Positions 26,852-35,058 of a stretch of 64,000 nt of DNA are shown here, piece after piece. Under the pieces are notes generated by a model. It was given only the letters and a program-made list of their open reading frames with translations, made no database searches and was not told where the DNA came from. Position 1 is the first letter of the stretch; every line of letters starts with the position of its first letter. The stretch is from Methanocella conradii HZ254 (lineage in GTDB: Archaea; Halobacteriota; Methanocellia; Methanocellales; Methanocellaceae): assembly GCF_000251105.1 (NCBI RefSeq), contig NC_017034.1, forward strand, positions 310,001 through 374,000. Reading direction: 5' to 3'. The position numbers and the translations under genes are program-made.

Positions 26852-26887
26852 TTGAGGTGGGTGTTGAGGTGGGTGTTGAGGTGGGGT
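26852..26887. repeat. 12-bp tandem repeat, 3 copies
   Basis: TTGAGGTGGGTG occurs at 26852-26863 and 26864-26875 and, with a changed end (TTGAGGTGGGGT), at 26876-26887. It lies in non-coding DNA. Confidence 0.9.
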
Positions 26888-27146
26888 ATCGGATTTTGGA
26901 TGGAGCAGTGGTTAGCAGGTGAGGATTGACTGGCCTTACTTCTCCATCTCTCCTGTATACGCCTTCTCTTTGGGTAGCATGTAGCCGCATATGCTCGTAA
27001 GCCATGCGCTATTACATGTTACAATTGCATCTTTTCGCTTTAGGGTAATCAAGCTTTCAGGCATGAATGGCGTAATATCACGCCTGGAGCTATAGAACAA
27101 GCGGTTTTTTACCCTAAAGCCGCGTATTCGCCGAAACTCCCTTCGC

Positions 27147-27902
27147 TTACGTCGTTATTCGTTGCCTCGATACTGGTTGCGCTTCGTGCCCCTGTTTGGC
27201 GGGGTGTTTTTTGCCGACCGGACAGCAAGCCGTGCAGGCCGTACAATAGGCGTATGCCCCTTCTTTTATTTTAAAATGGTTCAGGCCACACGAGCCGCAC
27301 TTTTTACGGTCCACGTCTTCTTCTGATATGGCGCCTACCGGGCACGCTTTCATGCACTCCTCGCACTCGCCGCATCTGTCGTCGCTTAATACCTCGCACG
27401 TCTCGCCCACGTCCGCGTCGGTCAGGACGCCCTTGAGCCTCAGCCTTGGGCCGTGCACCTTTGACACGAACATCATCGACTTGCCTATCCAGCCGAGGCC
27501 CGCCAGGACGGCCCATGCCTTCATGTAATACGACGTGTACTCTTCGCCCTGGAAGCCATGCCTTTTAAGGCATTCTATGGCTTTTAGTGAGGCGATGTCG
27601 AGCAGCATCATCTCAACCGAGGCTGTGTAGCTATCTGAAACCCTGTAGTATATATCCTCCTTGTCATCCATTAGCCTTTTTCCGAGTATTATCATGGCTC
27701 GGGCGGATGGCAGAATATCAAGGGGGTTTTTTATGCTTGAAATGTCGACCTCCCCATCGGCCCATTTGACCCCTTCTAGCAAGCCCATCTCGTCGGGCGG
27801 TATGACGGTGTCGTCGCCAAGCTTTAGCCATCCTACAACTTCGACGCCATATTTTGCGGAGATCGCCATTATCTCCTCTTTTACCATGCTGGCGTTTGGC
27901 AT
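27147..27902 (-). CDS. Iron-sulfur protein related to epoxyqueuosine reductase QueG
   Basis: The ATG at 27902 (MPNASMVKEEI) gives 251 residues. A longer open frame to 28040 runs through the tRNA-Gly gene and cannot be real. Residues 1-150 resemble the corrinoid-binding part of QueG-like proteins, with a YTSYYMKAWAVLAGLGWIGK segment. Two cluster motifs follow: CGECEECMKACPVGAI and CGSCGLN plus CTACTACCPVGK. It is shorter than QueG and the substrate is not evident; a redox role in archaea without queuosine is likely. The AT-rich box near 27921-27935 suggests a leaderless mRNA. Confidence 0.75.
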   Translation of the reverse strand: MPNASMVKEEIMAISAKYGVEVVGWLKLGDDTVIPPDEMGLLEGVKWADGEVDISSIKNPLDILPSARAMIILGKRLMDDKEDIYYRVSDSYTASVEMMLLDIASLKAIECLKRHGFQGEEYTSYYMKAWAVLAGLGWIGKSMMFVSKVHGPRLRLKGVLTDADVGETCEVLSDDRCGECEECMKACPVGAISEEDVDRKKCGSCGLNHFKIKEGAYAYCTACTACCPVGKKHPAKQGHEAQPVSRQRITT

Positions 27903-27967
27903 GAAGGTAATGTTTGAGCGTCCGAAAATATTAATACTTTGTAGATGTAAGTAGACTCCGCCGAAGG

Positions 27968-28039
27968 GCACCGATGGTCTAGCGGCTATGATATCAGCCT
28001 TCCAAGCTGAATACCCGGGTTCGAATCCCGGTCGGTGCA
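27968..28039 (+). tRNA. tRNA-Gly (anticodon UCC)
   Basis: The acceptor GCACCGA (27968-27974) pairs with TCGGTGC before discriminator A28039. The anticodon stem TCAGC/GCTGA holds the loop CTTCCAA, so the anticodon is TCC. The T-arm is CCGGG-TTCGAAT-CCCGG. CCA is not encoded and no intron is seen. A T-run (TTTGTTCCCTTTTTT) follows as terminator. The AT-rich box about 35-45 bases upstream suits an archaeal tRNA promoter and is shared with the divergent QueG-like gene. Confidence 0.97.
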
Positions 28040-28096
28040 TTTGTTCCCTTTTTTGCCAATTGTTTTTGCTTAAGCGTTTATCATTAAAAGAACTTT

Positions 28097-28130
28097 CTGT
28101 CCGACCATTGTTATCCCATCGCCAACCATC
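28097..28130 (+). repeat. Dispersed repeat element, end fragment
   Basis: CTGTCCGACCATTGTT followed by ATCGCCAACCATC matches CTGCCCGACCATCGTT and ATTGCCAACCATC at 46566-46599. It lies between the tRNA-Gly and shikimate kinase genes. Confidence 0.55.
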
Positions 28131-28232
28131 AATCCAGCCACAACATATAGCTTATATTCAACAATGTTTTATATAGCAGATGAAAAGCATATATATGATG
28201 CATGCTATCATATAGCACGCAAGGAGCCTAGC

Positions 28233-29075
28233 ATGAGAGGCCACGGCATAGCTTTTGGGGCTGGCACTGTAATTAACGCCATCGCGACCTATAGGGGAAG
28301 CGCATTCGGCATCGACCTCAGGACAGAGGCCGAGGTGGACATTAAGGGCGACCGCATAGAGGGCGAGATAGAGGGGGGAGGCGATGCCAGGCTCATAGAA
28401 AGGGCGTGCGAGCTCGTATTGGAGAGGTTCGGGGTCGAATCCGGGGCACGCATTCGGACAAAGAGCCAGGTACCGCAGGCGAGCGGCCTTAAGTCGTCCA
28501 GCGCCGCGGCAAACGCGACGGTGCTGGCCACGCTAAGGGCTATCGGGAAGGACATGGACCCCCTGGAAATGATAAGATTGGGCGTCAGGGCGGCCCTTGA
28601 TACCGGCGTCTCGATAACGGGCGCTTTCGACGACGCTTGCGCCTCAATGCTAGGGGGCGTCGTTGTCACCGATAATAGGAATAACGTGCTTCTCAAGCGA
28701 GAGCCGATAGAGTCGACAGTGGTCGTTTATGCCCCAGATAAGAGGGCGCTATCGAGGGATACTAACGTGCAGCGGTCCCGTGCAATTGCCCCGTGGGTCG
28801 AGATGGCTTTCGGGCTGGCTATGGCAGGGGACTATAAAAAGGCCATGACCCTGAACGGCTTTTTATACACCGCTGCCCTGGGGTTCAGCCCTGAGCCCAT
28901 GCTTGCCGCCCTTGAAATAGGCGTGGAGGGCGTGAGCCTGTCGGGCACAGGGCCATCCTATACGGCGCTCGTCGAGGGCGAAAAAATAGATAAGCTGAAA
29001 GCGATATGGTCATCATACCCTGGCAGGGTCTTTGTCACCGTGACGAACAATGCCGGGGCTTATACGCTGAAGTGA
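28233..29075 (+). CDS. aroK: Archaeal shikimate kinase (GHMP family)
   Basis: The protein has 280 residues from ATG 28233, which has AAGGAG seven bases ahead; an earlier ATG at 28164 lacks such a site. The start MRGHGIAFGAGTVINAI is typical. The GHMP phosphate loop is PQASGLKSSSAAANA near 85-100, and a C-terminal LSGTGPSYTALV completes the site. It phosphorylates shikimate; archaea use this homoserine-kinase-like enzyme instead of bacterial AroK. It is followed within nine bases by the chorismate mutase gene. Confidence 0.93.
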   Translation: MRGHGIAFGAGTVINAIATYRGSAFGIDLRTEAEVDIKGDRIEGEIEGGGDARLIERACELVLERFGVESGARIRTKSQVPQASGLKSSSAAANATVLATLRAIGKDMDPLEMIRLGVRAALDTGVSITGAFDDACASMLGGVVVTDNRNNVLLKREPIESTVVVYAPDKRALSRDTNVQRSRAIAPWVEMAFGLAMAGDYKKAMTLNGFLYTAALGFSPEPMLAALEIGVEGVSLSGTGPSYTALVEGEKIDKLKAIWSSYPGRVFVTVTNNAGAYTLK

Positions 29076-29083
29076 GGGTCTGC

Positions 29084-29368
29084 ATGTCGATCGAGGAAAT
29101 CCGCGATGAAGTTAGGAAGGTTGACCTGGAGATATTACGATTGCTCGCCAGGCGCATGGACCTTGTGGGCCTCATCCTTGAGGAGAAAAAGAGGCAGGGT
29201 TTAGCCATAAACGATGACCGCCAGAACGAGCTGGTGCTTAAGCGTGCCATGGAGAAGGCCCTTGAGCTTAACCTGGATGTGGCTGCCGTCAAGGACATAT
29301 TCCAGGCCATCATCGACATGAGCATCAGCAGGCAGCACGAGCTATCGGGCGAGGGCAAGCTGCCCTGA
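29084..29368 (+). CDS. Chorismate mutase (AroQ type)
   Basis: The protein has 94 residues from ATG 29084, preceded by GAGGG; the longer frame from 29006 overlaps shikimate kinase and is not used. It is all-helical with the AroQ pattern: IRDEVRKVDLEILRLLARRMDLV, then IL-EEKK and DDRQNE. Arg11, Arg28 and Lys39-type residues of the active site are present in the expected spacing. It rearranges chorismate to prephenate for phenylalanine and tyrosine. It converges on tyrA. Confidence 0.88.
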   Translation: MSIEEIRDEVRKVDLEILRLLARRMDLVGLILEEKKRQGLAINDDRQNELVLKRAMEKALELNLDVAAVKDIFQAIIDMSISRQHELSGEGKLP

Positions 29369-29372
29369 TTTA

Positions 29373-30230
29373 TTAAGCTCCATAATCCCTTATTATGCGC
29401 TCAGACCGCTCCCTTGCGCCCCCGGTGTCGCCATAGTAGGTGGCGGCAGACTTGAAATCCCTTATAAAGTCCTCAAGCCTCCCCTCCTCTAGCTCAGAGT
29501 TAAGCTCTATGCATGCCTCTATGAAGGCACGCCTCATCTCGCGAGCGTGCTCCGAGGACTGGATGAGGGCGTATAGCTCAGGGCTTTGTGAGAGCACCCG
29601 GCCGAGCATCTCCTTGGTAATGCCATATACGGGCGTCTTGAAGAGGGAGGCCTCCTCCATGTTTACCTGAGACTTTTCGAGCGCCCTGCCCATGGCGACG
29701 TACATGAAATGGGTCAGGCCCTGCACTACAGCCATGTTCATGTCGTGGCGCTCCGCCGTCGCCTCCAGCACGTTGAGGCCAGCCTCCTCGAAGAGAGGCC
29801 TGATGATGGGAAGCCACCGAACGCTCCTCTTCGTTGGGACGAGCACTATTGTGCGGCCACTAAAGTCAGACTGCGGACCAAACAACGGATGGGTACCGAT
29901 GACCTCAACGCCTGGTGGGGCGTGGCGGAGCATCGCCTCGAGCGGCTTTACCTTAAGGGAGGACAGGTCCATGAGAAGCGACCCAGGCCTCATTCTGGGG
30001 GCGGCATCCGAAGCCACCTCTTCCAGGACATCCATGGGAACCGAGAGCACAACGACGTCAAAGTCACCCGCATCCTGGGGGCTGGCTAGCCCGACCCCCA
30101 GCGACCTCGCCACCCCTGAGGCGTCCCGCCTCGAGCTTATATAAACGTCATGGCCGGCATTTTTAAAAAGCCCGGCGCACCAGCGGCCCATGCCCCCGGC
30201 GCCGCCTATGATAAGCACCTTAAAGGGCAT
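29373..30230 (-). CDS. tyrA: Prephenate dehydrogenase
   Basis: This 285-residue protein has an NAD-binding VLIIGGAGGMGRWCAGLFKNAGH at the N-terminus, VLSVPMDVLEEV near 66, and the catalytic-site GTHPLFGPQSDF near 111. The helical C-terminal half is the TyrA dimer domain. It oxidises and decarboxylates prephenate to 4-hydroxyphenylpyruvate on the way to tyrosine. There is no fused mutase or ACT domain. Its start overlaps aroE by 11 bases. Confidence 0.92.
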   Translation of the reverse strand: MPFKVLIIGGAGGMGRWCAGLFKNAGHDVYISSRRDASGVARSLGVGLASPQDAGDFDVVVLSVPMDVLEEVASDAAPRMRPGSLLMDLSSLKVKPLEAMLRHAPPGVEVIGTHPLFGPQSDFSGRTIVLVPTKRSVRWLPIIRPLFEEAGLNVLEATAERHDMNMAVVQGLTHFMYVAMGRALEKSQVNMEEASLFKTPVYGITKEMLGRVLSQSPELYALIQSSEHAREMRRAFIEACIELNSELEEGRLEDFIRDFKSAATYYGDTGGARERSERIIRDYGA

Positions 30231-31026
30231 CCCTGGCGCCCCTCTCCATCACGTCTATAGGCGGCTTCACTCCCGTCCATATCTCGAAGGAGAGCGCCCC
30301 CTGCCTTACGAGCATCGTGATGCCGTCAATAGCCCTGGCCCCGGCCAGCCTCGCCTCTTTCAGCAGCCTTGTCTCCACTGGCCTGTAGACGAGGTCGAAC
30401 ACCGTTTGCCTGTCGCTGAGCATGTCAGCGGTGACCAGCGTCTCATCCTGGCCCATGCCAACCGTGGTCGTGTTTACGATTATATCCGAGATAGAGACCT
30501 TCTCCCTCAGATTATCCATGCCCGTCCCGAACACTTCGCCGTACTCCCTCATGTATGCAGCGAGGTCTGCTGCCTTCTGGGCGGTGCGGTTCGCGATGGT
30601 GACCGTGGCCCCGGCCTTCAAGAGCCCGTACGTGACCGCCCTCGCCGCCCCGCCCGCGCCGAGCACGAGCACGCTCCTGCCCTTCACCTTTACCCCGCTG
30701 TCCTCGAGCGATGCGATGGCTCCGGGCGCATCCGTGTTGTATGCCTTATTAGTGCGAAAGTCGATGGTGTTGGCCGCACCGATTTCGCGGGCGGCAGCGT
30801 CTGCCTCCACGAACCTGATGACCGCCTCCTTATGGGGGACCGTCACGTTGAGGCCCCCGAAGCCCAGCGCCCTCGCCCCATTTACCGCCTCATGGAGGTA
30901 GCGCCCTTTAACGTGGAAAGCCCCATAATAGCAATCCATGCCCAGCGCCTTGAACGCGGCGTTGTGCATCGCGGGCGAGAGGCTGTGCGCTATGGGGTCG
31001 CCTATGACGCCGTACATCGTGATCAT
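30220..31026 (-). CDS. aroE: Shikimate dehydrogenase
   Basis: This 268-residue protein has GVIGDPIAHSLSPAMHNAAF at the N-terminus with the substrate serines, NVTVPHKEAVI near 59 with the catalytic lysine, and an NADP loop VLVLGAGGAARAVTYGL near 120. It reduces 3-dehydroshikimate to shikimate, directly before the step of the kinase encoded nearby on the other strand. It heads the aroE-tyrA pair. Confidence 0.95.
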   Translation of the reverse strand: MITMYGVIGDPIAHSLSPAMHNAAFKALGMDCYYGAFHVKGRYLHEAVNGARALGFGGLNVTVPHKEAVIRFVEADAAAREIGAANTIDFRTNKAYNTDAPGAIASLEDSGVKVKGRSVLVLGAGGAARAVTYGLLKAGATVTIANRTAQKAADLAAYMREYGEVFGTGMDNLREKVSISDIIVNTTTVGMGQDETLVTADMLSDRQTVFDLVYRPVETRLLKEARLAGARAIDGITMLVRQGALSFEIWTGVKPPIDVMERGARDAL

Positions 31027-31241
31027 ATGTGGAAAAATGGTATTCGTACTTGATAAATGTATGTGGTAGTTTATTTTGTCGTCTTGTTCTATGATTCGAT
31101 ACCTTTGTAATATTAAGCTACTTTGGCTTTTTTAAAAACTCTATGTAGCGTACCATCTTCGCATTTTACTCTTGATACATATAAAATTACTAGATAAAAT
31201 ATAAATACAATAAATGATTATCATTTTATTACTTGGTGGGC

Positions 31242-32432
31242 ATGAGCTTATTAAATGAATATATTAATAAAAATCTATCAGTACAGGAAATGGAAGAGGA
31301 ATTAAAAAGACTGATCCTCGAATATAATAGAATAACTAAAAGATATTTGTTTGTTTATGCTACGACTATTGAAAAACAGCTCCCTCCTCAAATTTTATCG
31401 TTAGATAGATCAGATGCAGATGTTATTTATGATTTGCTTTGTGATAAGACTGATGTTAAACACCTGGACTTCTATGTAGAAACAAAGGGTGGTAACGCCG
31501 AAGCTGTTGAAGAAATTGTAAGATTTTTAAGAAGTAGATTTGAAACAGTAAATTTTGTTATTGCGGGAGAGGCTAAAAGCGCGGGGACGATTTTAGTTTT
31601 ATCGGGAGACGAAATTTGGATGTCCGAAACGGGCAGCCTTGGGACTATTGACGCGCAGATGTTTATTGGCAGGTCCCCGATATCAGCACATGATTATATA
31701 GAATGGGTTAACCAAAAAAGAGAGGAGGCTCAAATAAATGGCAAATTGAACCCGTTTGATGCCACAATGGTAGCACAAATAACGCCTGGAGAGCTCGTTG
31801 GAGTACATAATGCCTATAACTATGCAAAAGACCTTGTGAAAGAATGGCTTCCAAAATATAAATTTAAAAACTGGACAGTTACAAAAACGAGAGGCATTCC
31901 CGTAACTGATGATATGAGAAAAACAAAAGCGGATGATATTGCAAATGAATTGTGTAATCATACTAGATGGAGGTCTCACGGTAGACCTATAAAAATCGAA
32001 GATTTAGAAAAAATAGGATTAGAAATTAATAGACTAGAAAATAATCCGGAGCTGGCAATAATTGTCCAAAGAATTCGGATAGTCACTAGACTTTTATTTT
32101 CTAACAGTACACACTATAAACTATTTGCAACAAAGGATAATAAGATATTTAAATCAGCCGCGCCAATTAATCAACAAGTAGTCGCTACGCAAGATACCAC
32201 AAAAACTGATGCCATCGGGCGTGAAATTAAATGCCCAAAATGCGGCAAAATTCATAGACTATATGCGAAGTTTATACCCGATTTAAATATCGATGAACAA
32301 ATACAGAAGCAAGGGTTTAAGCCATTCCCAAAAGATGCAAAACTAAAATGTGAATGTGGATATGAATTTGATCTATTAGGCCTGAAAAATGATATAGAAA
32401 TGAAAATCGGCCGTAAAATCATATTTAATTAG
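31242..32432 (+). CDS. SDH-family Clp-fold serine protease with C-terminal zinc ribbon
   Basis: The protein has 396 residues from ATG 31242 (GGTGG ahead). Residues 1-60 are helical. About 60-260 match the ClpP/SppA-like fold of the SDH (serine dehydrogenase proteinase) family: FYVETKGGNAEAVEEIV, then GEAKSAGTILVLSGDEIWM, whose serine is the likely nucleophile, then GSLGTIDAQM. No signal or membrane segment is visible, so it is cytosolic. Residues 328-385 form a zinc ribbon (CPKCGKIH and CECGYEF). The gene is far richer in A/T than its neighbours and sits beside a ruined restriction locus, suggesting lateral gain. The substrate is unknown; a 57-residue gene follows. Confidence 0.85.
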   Translation: MSLLNEYINKNLSVQEMEEELKRLILEYNRITKRYLFVYATTIEKQLPPQILSLDRSDADVIYDLLCDKTDVKHLDFYVETKGGNAEAVEEIVRFLRSRFETVNFVIAGEAKSAGTILVLSGDEIWMSETGSLGTIDAQMFIGRSPISAHDYIEWVNQKREEAQINGKLNPFDATMVAQITPGELVGVHNAYNYAKDLVKEWLPKYKFKNWTVTKTRGIPVTDDMRKTKADDIANELCNHTRWRSHGRPIKIEDLEKIGLEINRLENNPELAIIVQRIRIVTRLLFSNSTHYKLFATKDNKIFKSAAPINQQVVATQDTTKTDAIGREIKCPKCGKIHRLYAKFIPDLNIDEQIQKQGFKPFPKDAKLKCECGYEFDLLGLKNDIEMKIGRKIIFN

Positions 32433-32447
32433 ACGGAGGAGGCACAA

Positions 32448-32621
32448 ATGGATAGGGAACATGAAATAGCATCGGGCAATGTCGATGAATTATTAATATT
32501 TATAAAAGAAGCAAGGGAAGGGAAACTGGCGGACATTGAGCAAAGCTCTTTATCATATTTAAGGTATAATATATTATTTGAAACCATGGAAGAGGAGCAA
32601 TATTACTATAGTATTAGATAA
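32448..32621 (+). CDS. Small acidic protein of unknown function, cotranscribed with the SDH protease
   Basis: This 57-residue frame starts at ATG 32448 with a very strong ribosome site (GGAGGAGG, seven bases ahead) only 15 bases after the protease stop. It is charged and probably helical (MDREHEIASGNVDELL, later QSSLSYLRYN and EEEQYYYSIR). It has no membrane segment or cysteine. I recognise no family. The spacing and strong site suggest it is made together with the protease, perhaps as adaptor, inhibitor or substrate. Confidence 0.65.
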   Translation: MDREHEIASGNVDELLIFIKEAREGKLADIEQSSLSYLRYNILFETMEEEQYYYSIR

Positions 32622-32652
32622 CTATTTTTATTATATTCATAATTTATCCTGA

Positions 32653-33744
32653 CTATTTGCCCTTTATTCTCTTATAGTAGCGGTCAAAGAGCAGGCTAAA
32701 GAAAAACTTCTGAAAATCAAGGTCGTCATTGATATGCTTATAGAACTTAAAGTTAGTCTCGCACATGTCCTGGACGATAGAGTTGGCCACGATATTAAAA
32801 GTAAGCTTGACGTTTTCGGGGTCGTTAACCTTAACGCTGGACTCAAGTGACGGGTTTGCATCTAGTTTGGCCTCTAGCTCCTGGATGAAAAACCTGTCCT
32901 TTTCCGAAAAATCGGTCCCAAATCGCTGGTTCATCTCCTTTATGATTAAAGATAAGGGCTCTAAGTCTTCACTCCTGGAGGATTTCGGCCCTGTGTCTAT
33001 CCTCGGCTCAAGCTCGCCCTCGCCCCTTCCAAGTTTAATCTTACCGCTAGACGTCTTCTGTATCCTGTACGAGTCTATGTCTATGCTGCTCTGTATCTCG
33101 ACCGGCAGCCTCTCCTCTGGTAATTTTATTTTACGTAATAGCATGCGCCCGAACTGGTATAGTTTTTCTAGGTCCGCATCAGTAAAGGTGATGATTTGCG
33201 AGAGGAACGCGTAGAGCCGGACATAGCCTTTTAGCTCTCTGTAGAACTTTTCTCTCTCTTCCACAGCGCTTTCCTGAAAACGCTTAGCTATTGGGTCTAA
33301 GGCTGCATGAAGCTTATCCACTGATGGACTGGAGCCAAAGTATATTCTTGCGTAGTTTTCCACGTCCTCGTCCGAGAAAATATGGAAGTCCATGAGACGC
33401 GTATGGTAATCGTATAGCAGGTTAGGGTCAGTACCTTCCTTTAGCCATGTCTTCTCATAGTAGGGCTTGAACGCTTTCTCGATCTCGTCTGCTTCGTTGG
33501 CGAAGTCCAGCACAACTGTAGTGGTCTTGCCCGGAGCCACACGGTTTAGCCTGCTCAGCGTCTGAACCGCTGCCACGCCTCCCAGCTTCTTATCGATGTA
33601 CATGGCTTGAAGCAATGGCTGGTCGAACCCGGTCTGGAACTTGTTGGCCACGATGAGGAGCTTGTACTTGTCCTGCTTGAAGTTCTCGGCGGTCTGGGAC
33701 TCGGGGAAGCCGTTCATGCCTGCCTCTGTGTACTTTTTGGTGCC
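32653..33744 (-). pseudogene. hsdR: Type I restriction endonuclease HsdR, C-terminal remnant
   Basis: The frame (open from 33762) encodes only the last part of HsdR. It begins in the second helicase lobe (NGFPESQTAENFK, KLLIVANKFQTGFDQP, QTLSRLNRVAPGK, which includes the motif VI arginines) and continues through the C-terminal domain to a normal end. The nuclease and first helicase domain, with the Walker A motif, are missing, so it cannot translocate or cut DNA. At about 33744 it joins, in frame, a fragment of HsdM. It is a deletion remnant of an hsdM-S-R operon. Confidence 0.85.
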
Positions 33745-34046
33745 ATCGTTGAACCGCCTCACAAGCTCCTCGAAAATATAGCCCCTCTCAATGTTGCTGA
33801 CCCTGTCAGGGTGCAGGTCAATGTGCCTGATGCCTTACAAAGCTGGGGGCCTGGGTTATCGAGCTTGCCCTTAAACCTGGCGTTGGCTTCCAACACCTTT
33901 TCTTTGGTCGGCGCCAGCACACAGTCTATGCGCCTCAAAACCGTAAAAGGCAATATCACGTCCTGATACTTGCTCCGCTTATAGCTATCTCGTAAAAGCT
34001 CGGCGATGCTCCAGATAAAGTTGACCTTTTCGCTAAAGTTTTCCAT
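33745..34046 (-). pseudogene. hsdM: Type I methyltransferase HsdM, N-terminal remnant with internal deletion
   Basis: ATG 34046 with GAGAGG ahead opens a normal HsdM start (ENFSEKVNFIWSIAELLR, SKYQDVILPFTVLRRID, then LDNPGPQLCKASG). Right after KASG, at about 33834, the sequence jumps with a frameshift to IDLHPDRVSNIERGYIFEEL, which in intact HsdM lies some 60-70 residues later. At RRFND (about 33745) it passes straight into HsdR sequence. The SAM-binding and catalytic NPPF region and the whole hsdS are gone. Two deletions are therefore visible in about 90 bases. Confidence 0.82.
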
Positions 34047-34183
34047 GCTTAGCCTCTCTAACCACCTGATATTCAAGGTATGACTAAACTGAATATTATC
34101 ATACGATTGCATAGCATAATATTTATCATTCTGAAAAATTTGGAATATTTTCTATTTTATTGTAAATAATTATTCGTAATGAA

Positions 34184-34558
34184 TCATTTTACATTAGATA
34201 AGAAGCCTATGATTTGCTCAAATACCTGTTCGGGCGCCCCATTCCCGTCCACCACCTTCCAGCCATCAGTGATAAGCCGCGCCCTCTCCCGGTTCTTCTT
34301 GAGGTGCGCCAGCGACTCGAACATCTCCTTGCCATTCCCTCGCAGGTGAATCCTCCACAGCGCCTCCTCGGGCTCAACGTCCAGGAAAAACATGTTTGGG
34401 GAGCGGGGGAGCAAAAAGCTCACCAGGGCATACGTGGGCTTTACCAGGGGGCGGGGCAGGTACGCGCAGGCCAGCGTGTAGCGGACGAATATCGCGTCCC
34501 GGCCGCCACGATAGTAGAGCATTAATGAGCGGACGACGTCGAGGGCATAAAACATCGT
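34184..34558 (-). pseudogene. Thymidylate kinase-like protein, C-terminal fragment
   Basis: The frame opens at 34567 but family-like sequence starts at about 34556 (FYALDVVRSLMLYYRGG). It continues with FVRYTLACAYLP, the FFLDVEPEEALWRI strand typical of dTMP kinases, and MFESLAHLKKNRERARLI with DGW near the end. The N-terminal third, including the P-loop, is missing. At 34552-34562 the sequence runs into a truncated lipid kinase gene in another frame. The result looks like a deletion fusion and should be inactive. A natural short protein is possible but less likely. Confidence 0.65.
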
Positions 34559-35054
34559 GGCGGCCATACTTCATGCCTATCACCGCCCCGAGGCCGTCCC
34601 CATAAGCTAGGGCAAGCATGCCCACCGCCACCACGAGGGGGGTATCGAAAAACAAAAATGCGAGCACTGTGAACATGAGGCAATAGTATACAAGCCCGAA
34701 CTCGTTCCCGGCGCCTGACGCCGAGACTGCTGAAAGCCACTTTATAACAACCAAACATGCCTTTTTTATGCCCCTTCCCCCCTCCAGGCGGGAGGCCAGG
34801 CTCATAAAATAGCCCTGCATTCGCCGGGTGGTCAACAGCGAAAAGACGAGGGCAGAGCCGGCGATGAGCACCTCGGCCCACCAGTGGTCGAACAGGAATA
34901 ATGTAAATACGATATTGCCTATGCTTATGTGCAGCATTTTTCTGCCTATTGCACGGTCGCCCTTCCAGGCTTTCTCGGAGATGAAAAAGACGATCGCTAT
35001 ATAGGCGCAGACAAGTACGATACCAAGCGCATCATTCCGAGAAAACCCGGGCAC
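34559..35054 (-). pseudogene. Dolichol/phytol kinase-like membrane protein, truncated at its 3' end
   Basis: GTG 35054, with GAGGA ahead, opens a protein with four or five hydrophobic segments. The CTP-dependent lipid kinase signatures are AIGRKMLHISIGNIV near 35-50 and YGDGLGAVIGMKYGRH near 151-165. Family members continue after GRH with a KTxEGS segment and further helices. Here the frame instead enters the antisense-like reading of the thymidylate kinase fragment. The gene follows DUF362 by only a few bases, so the original unit was probably cotranscribed with it. Confidence 0.65.
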
Positions 35055-35058
35055 GGCG

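Larger units (their letters stand above)
26561..27146. other. Repeat-rich non-coding spacer
   Basis: No convincing gene lies in these 586 bases. They hold a double partial copy of the dispersed repeat family (26636-26712), a 12-bp tandem repeat (26852-26887) and a 12-bp inverted repeat GCTTTAGGGTAA / TTACCCTAAAGC (27037-27048 and 27109-27120) enclosing a smaller GGCGT-ACGCC hairpin. A 93-codon minus-strand frame at 26724-27005 is low-complexity Thr/Ser/Pro derived from the tandem repeat and looks spurious. Confidence 0.7.

Noticed and set aside
26724..27005. A 93-codon minus-strand frame
   Set aside because: Its Thr/Ser/Pro stretch is only the 12-bp tandem repeat translated, and it has no ribosome site or recognisable domain.
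27903..28040. N-terminal extension of the QueG-like protein
   Set aside because: It would be translated from the antisense of tRNA-Gly; family-like sequence begins only at the ATG at 27902.
27968..28040. Integrated element attached at tRNA-Gly
   Set aside because: No integrase gene and no second copy of the tRNA 3' end were seen in the window.
30190..31053. 287-codon plus-strand frame
   Set aside because: It is antisense to the well-supported aroE gene and rich in His/Pro/Arg, as expected of a shadow frame in GC-rich DNA.
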